Below, one piece after another: positions 60,094 to 64,000 of a stretch of 64,000 nucleotides of DNA (positions are counted from its first letter, which is position 1; every line of letters begins with the position of its first letter). The stretch covers positions 930,001 through 994,000 of the forward strand of contig JAOVFP010000024.1 of assembly GCA_025738555.1 (NCBI GenBank), in the 5' to 3' direction. The position numbers and the translations under genes were made by a program. Source of the DNA: Cyathus striatus (lineage: Eukaryota > Basidiomycota > Agaricomycetes > Agaricales > Nidulariaceae). The notes under the pieces were generated by a model. It was not told the DNA's origin and ran no database searches. It saw only the letters and a list, made by a program, of their open reading frames with translations.

Positions 60094-63000
60094 TTAGTAC
60101 ATTTCTTGCGCTTCGATGCACGCATCAAGTAAGCACGCATAATTATCTGAATAGGTAGCCTGTTGAAGGCGCGTTTGGACTGCGTCAAAGACAGCGGAAC
60201 GGCTGTCATGGATTAGGTGTTATTCATATATCGATAAAGGAAGAACATACTCAATAGGACCATACGCAACAACTACTTCACAGCCCAGCGAATTGATTGA
60301 AAATGGCCAGCGCGACAACGTATCAAAGGCAAAGATAAATGATATGAATGCTTTTCCTTTGACATTTGAGAACATTACCATCGCCTTTGCTCTGAAGCCA
60401 GCGCGCGAAGGAGATATGGGCATGATTTCCACAGGATACTTGACATTAAGGAGTTTCAGCTGCAATCGCACTTGTGCACAGGATGACCAGTAATCCGAAA
60501 GCCGATGAATAATCTTTTCATAGACGATTAAATCCGGAAAGTTTATAAATAAAATGTTCCCACCTTTCGAACGGTAATATTGTGACTATTGTTAAAAAGT
60601 TGTTTTCCGCCATTTAACGCGACATCGCTAAAAATAGGAAAATCATCCTTGAATTTGCTGCGTGCCTTGTCAAGTCGAGTAATATCCATTTTTTTTAGAA
60701 GCGGTATGAAGTCCCTACAAGGAATTGAGACGCGAAACTGTGATGCGTAGACATATTCAAACACATCCACCGAGACCTTTACTACACGGAACATGTGAAG
60801 GTCCTCGAGGTACTCTAGTTCATCTAATATAAGTAGTTAGCTGAGCTCCCTTGACTAAGACAATTTTAGAGAACCTTTTAATCTAAAGACTTCAGAGCCA
60901 GTCCCGTTTCCTTGAACCTGGAGAATACGCTCTGCTTGGTGAATAGCAGACAGTGTTTCCTTCTTTTCCAGCTCTATTTCTTCTAGACGATCTTCTGTCC
61001 ATTTCAGTGTTTCATTTCCTTCTGCCACCTCGGCTTGCAGTGCTTCCACCTCAATACTTTCCGGATATTTAGGAAGAATTGCAAATAAATAAAACTAATG
61101 GGCTTACTTTTGTTCAGCAATGGATGCTTTGAGCTCATTTAAGTAGTCTTGATCGCTGGCCTCGATTTCAGCGACTTCAGCCTTCTCTCTTTCGAACTCG
61201 GCCATGATTTCCTGATATTCTTTCTCCAACAACGGGAGAAGTTCATCTGTCGCGGCTCTTAGTTTCTGAAGCGACTTTGCGTCCTGAAGCATAATCATGA
61301 GGCAAAGGTTGGGCGTGGTTAAATGTATATACCTCTTCTAGTGATTGACAGGATTGTTCAGCCGTTATCCCAAGTCCTTCTACCCATTGAAGCTTCCAGT
61401 CGTACCAATCGGATTTTGAGAGTCCTCTGGTATTAGTTCTGATCAAATTTAGTTGATGCTGAAAATAAGAAAATAAGAGCAATATTACGCTAATTTCATG
61501 ATAAACATACTAATAGTTCAGCCTGACCTTCCTCGTCCGCCCGTGCATATTCAACGAAGAGTTCTGGCGTAACTTTAAATGCTTCTTCTTCAGCTTGAGC
61601 CAGGTCTGCTTTACTTTTTTCCATCCATGCCTGTAGATCCTTGGATACCCGGGTATATAGTACTAACTGGGGAATATCAATGCCCATTGCAACGGCATAT
61701 TCTGCTAAGGAGATATCAGCCGGGTCTCGCGTTGCTCGTGATGGATGATGAACTGATCGTCTAGGAGCTGTGAGCTCATCCATGAACTTGATTCCTGTCA
61801 AGGTGAAGAATTGTTCGATTGAAATGGAAGGCTTTACAAAGGGTTAAATTAGTAGATTGGTAGATTGAGATATGTCAACGAAAGGCTCACGATATTTTCG
61901 TCAAGCGTTTTTTTAGTCAGTACTTCGTTCTGTGCTTGTTCTTCGACTGGATCAAGTTCCATGTCGACATCATCTTCTTGGTCGTCGTGAGTTGCCTGAG
62001 CTTGGATAGCTGCTCGATGAAGTGTAGTAGGTACATTATTTTCCTCGTTCATTTCGAGTACAGAACTTTCAAGGACTTTTGTTTTCTGATGATTTGCTTC
62101 CCCTCGTATTGGCTCTTTGCCCTTTGTCCATGTGTCCGTCGGGGTAGATCCCATACTCATACGGTTGGGTCTCTTCTGAGTGGACGACACATCGGTCTCA
62201 CTGGCTTGGGACGATCCAATCCCGATAGCCAAACTTTTTCGACGGGCAAAGTAGCCGGAGGGCCGACGTAAAGACAAGGAAGCACGAGGAGCGATTTTGG
62301 AGGCGGGCACTTTCTTGCTAGGGGACAGTGGGTTTGGAGTAAGCGTATTAGCTTTGGAATTCTGACCTGCACCTGCAAGTCTTTTATTGGTTATCGCTTG
62401 TCGTTTTTGAGGGCTCGGCTCACCCTTTCCCGTTTCCTCCGTATTACCATCTTCATCAGGTAGCCTAGCCCGGTCTTCTGGTATCGTACCACCAACCATG
62501 GAGCTCCGCCGCTTCCTGGGAGATGGTCGCGAGACTGGTGGCGCGAAGGCAGCAGAAAATGCTAGTTTAGGTTTGGTTTTGGAAGGCGAAGACGTCCGTG
62601 ATGTGGACGCAGTGGTAGCTTTAGGGTGAAGGAAAATGCAAAAGGAAGAGTACTTGGTGCGGGATGAATACCTTCAGCGGTATTTTCACGGGATGTGGTA
62701 GGAGGCGCGGCTTCGGGAGGATGAAAAACAGAAGATTTTCCTGTATCAGGATCTTCTACATGTTCAATAGGCTCGGATATAGATGTAGCTGGCTCTGTGG
62801 ATGTCGGTACTGCAGGCCGAGGTACTAACGAAGGGCGAGGTGTAGAATAGGCTACTGGGATTATAGAACCATATATTTCAGATTCTTCCATTGTAGAATC
62901 AGCATATCCCGTGCTCATACGACCGTTTCCAAGACTTGCTCGACCGAATATCTTACTGACATTTAAGGTCCTGTTACCGTCCTCGATGTCATCTCGGAAA

Positions 63001-64000
63001 CTATCCTCAGTGGACGAGATGGAATCATCCTGGTACCCATCGTCGACCGGAGGGGCGCCAGCGTAGGTAACGTATTCCTCGCCTATGCTTGTTTCTTGGC
63101 TTGGCTGCAATGAGAGTGATTCTCGAGCGCGCTGAAGTCGCTCCATTGCGTCATCGAGATTCATGCCATCTCCTGGGATTTGAACAGGGACATCGTCATC
63201 TGAGTGTAGCTCAGGTTCTATGGGGGTATCTCCAGAATGTGTTATTTGTCTTAGAGCAAGCCATGCTTCATCTTCCTGGGGTGGTGGACGTAATGAATGA
63301 CTGAGGGGGACCGTGAATTCCATTGCACCGGACTGGTCAGAAGGTGCATCAGAATTGATTTGCGAGTCTTCTTCCATTGACTGGGTATGATCCTGATCAT
63401 CAGACATAGCTTCCTCCCCTTGAGGATCAGTAGCAGATGATATCTGCGTGAGCGGCTGACGCGCACCGCCTAGAGACAGGGATCGTCTTTGAATCAAGTC
63501 GCCTTGTATTACCTCAGTCACTTCCATATCATCGTAATAATCTTCATCAAATTCTTCATCAGCAATAGCAGAGCCAGTTGGGTAGCCATTTGGGATAACA
63601 CTTATGAGGTCCATGTCTTCGCCTTCTCCTCCAAAGGACGGCCGAATAGAACTTCTACGCCTTGGACGAGGATAATCGTTTTCGTCGTTGATGTCAAAAT
63701 GAGCAGCTGGTATGTTGTCATCTGAGGAAGGAGCTGTGGGCGATGACTGAGGGGATGTAGTGCTATTGGTGTGGTTGTTATCGGGAATCTGGAAGAGCCG
63801 GACTTGAGCATGCTCGGCAAAGCTCACGCGTCTTCCTAAAGATTTGCGGGAGGTATTGTCGTGTATACGAGTACGGAAATCTTGAGTAATGTCCATTGAC
63901 TGAGTGGTATTGAGATCATCGTTAGTTGAAGCTTGCGATAGTGGCTGCGAGGACTGGGACGAAGGTTGAGAGTCATTGTTATTCAATAGGGTGATGGAAG
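60094..64000 (-). CDS. SPC7: Outer kinetochore protein Spc7/KNL1 (Spc105), 5' end off the window
   Basis: Scaffold of the KMN network that links kinetochores to microtubules and to the spindle checkpoint. Minus strand. Near the N-terminus is a classic PP1-binding motif in GRRVSFAEHAQVRLF. A long acidic, Ser-rich part follows, with MELD-like checkpoint repeats (DMDLIS, DMEVTE, AMEFTVP, MNLDDAM). The central basic part (SPRKRRSSM) leads to the Spc7 domain: ISIEQFFTLTGIKFMDELTAPRRS, coiled coils (EYQEIMAEFEREKAEVAEIEA) and a C-terminal RWD-like part ending CIEAQEMY. No in-frame ATG precedes the first conserved residues inside the window, so the true start or first exon lies beyond 64000. A 35-base intron at 62619-62653, or one missing base, is needed to join the basic part. 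Confidence 0.88.

Overview
The window looks like nuclear DNA of a basidiomycete fungus, most likely an Agaricomycete. Almost every gene is cut by many 45-65 base GT-AG introns with CTAAC-like branch sites and very small exons. Gene order is compact and both strands are used about equally. The proteins are of fungal type: a Cdc3-class septin, COX6A/Cox13, Alg10, Spc7/KNL1, an Isp4-type OPT transporter, a TauD/Jlp1 dioxygenase and a fungal P450. I modelled introns by hand and used intron phase to check reading frames.

Layout. 1-6 kb: mitoribosomal protein mS35, a hypothetical protein, septin Cdc3. 6-13.5 kb: karyopherin Mtr10, succinyl-CoA ligase alpha, an acyl-CoA-binding/ankyrin protein, then bS16m and LSM5 on the minus strand. 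13.9-20.2 kb: importin alpha, a 54-bp tandem repeat, a P450 and a convergent D-2-hydroxyacid dehydrogenase. 20.4-28.4 kb: proteasome Rpn2 divergent from COX6A, two neighbouring small secreted proteins, ribulose-phosphate 3-epimerase. 28.7-37.4 kb: a type II membrane glycosyltransferase, pyruvate kinase, MCM3, all minus. 37.4-39.8 kb: no recognisable gene, with a 21-bp minisatellite. 39.8-48.1 kb: PRP17 divergent from a Myb/C2H2 regulator; SGT2 divergent from PRP19. 48.9-55 kb: an OPT transporter divergent from a TauD-type dioxygenase across a 1.9-kb spacer with a hairpin. 55.5-64 kb: ALG10, a disordered coiled-coil protein, and Spc7/KNL1, whose start lies beyond the right edge.

Most genes are housekeeping: splicing (LSM5, PRP17, PRP19), nuclear transport (importin alpha, Mtr10), protein quality control (Rpn2, SGT2), mitochondria (mS35, bS16m, LSC1, COX6A), central carbon metabolism (PYK, RPE1), replication and mitosis (MCM3, Spc7) and N-glycan assembly (ALG10). 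The accessory part is the P450/dehydrogenase pair, the two secreted proteins and the OPT/TauD pair.

The strongest general observation is that at least three conserved genes (Rpn2, RPE1, PRP19), and perhaps the Myb gene and KNL1, are each exactly one base short. Each site can be read as re-use of the last base of a codon. Base-calling or assembly error is the likely cause; programmed frameshifting is the less likely alternative. I found no clearly new multi-gene system.
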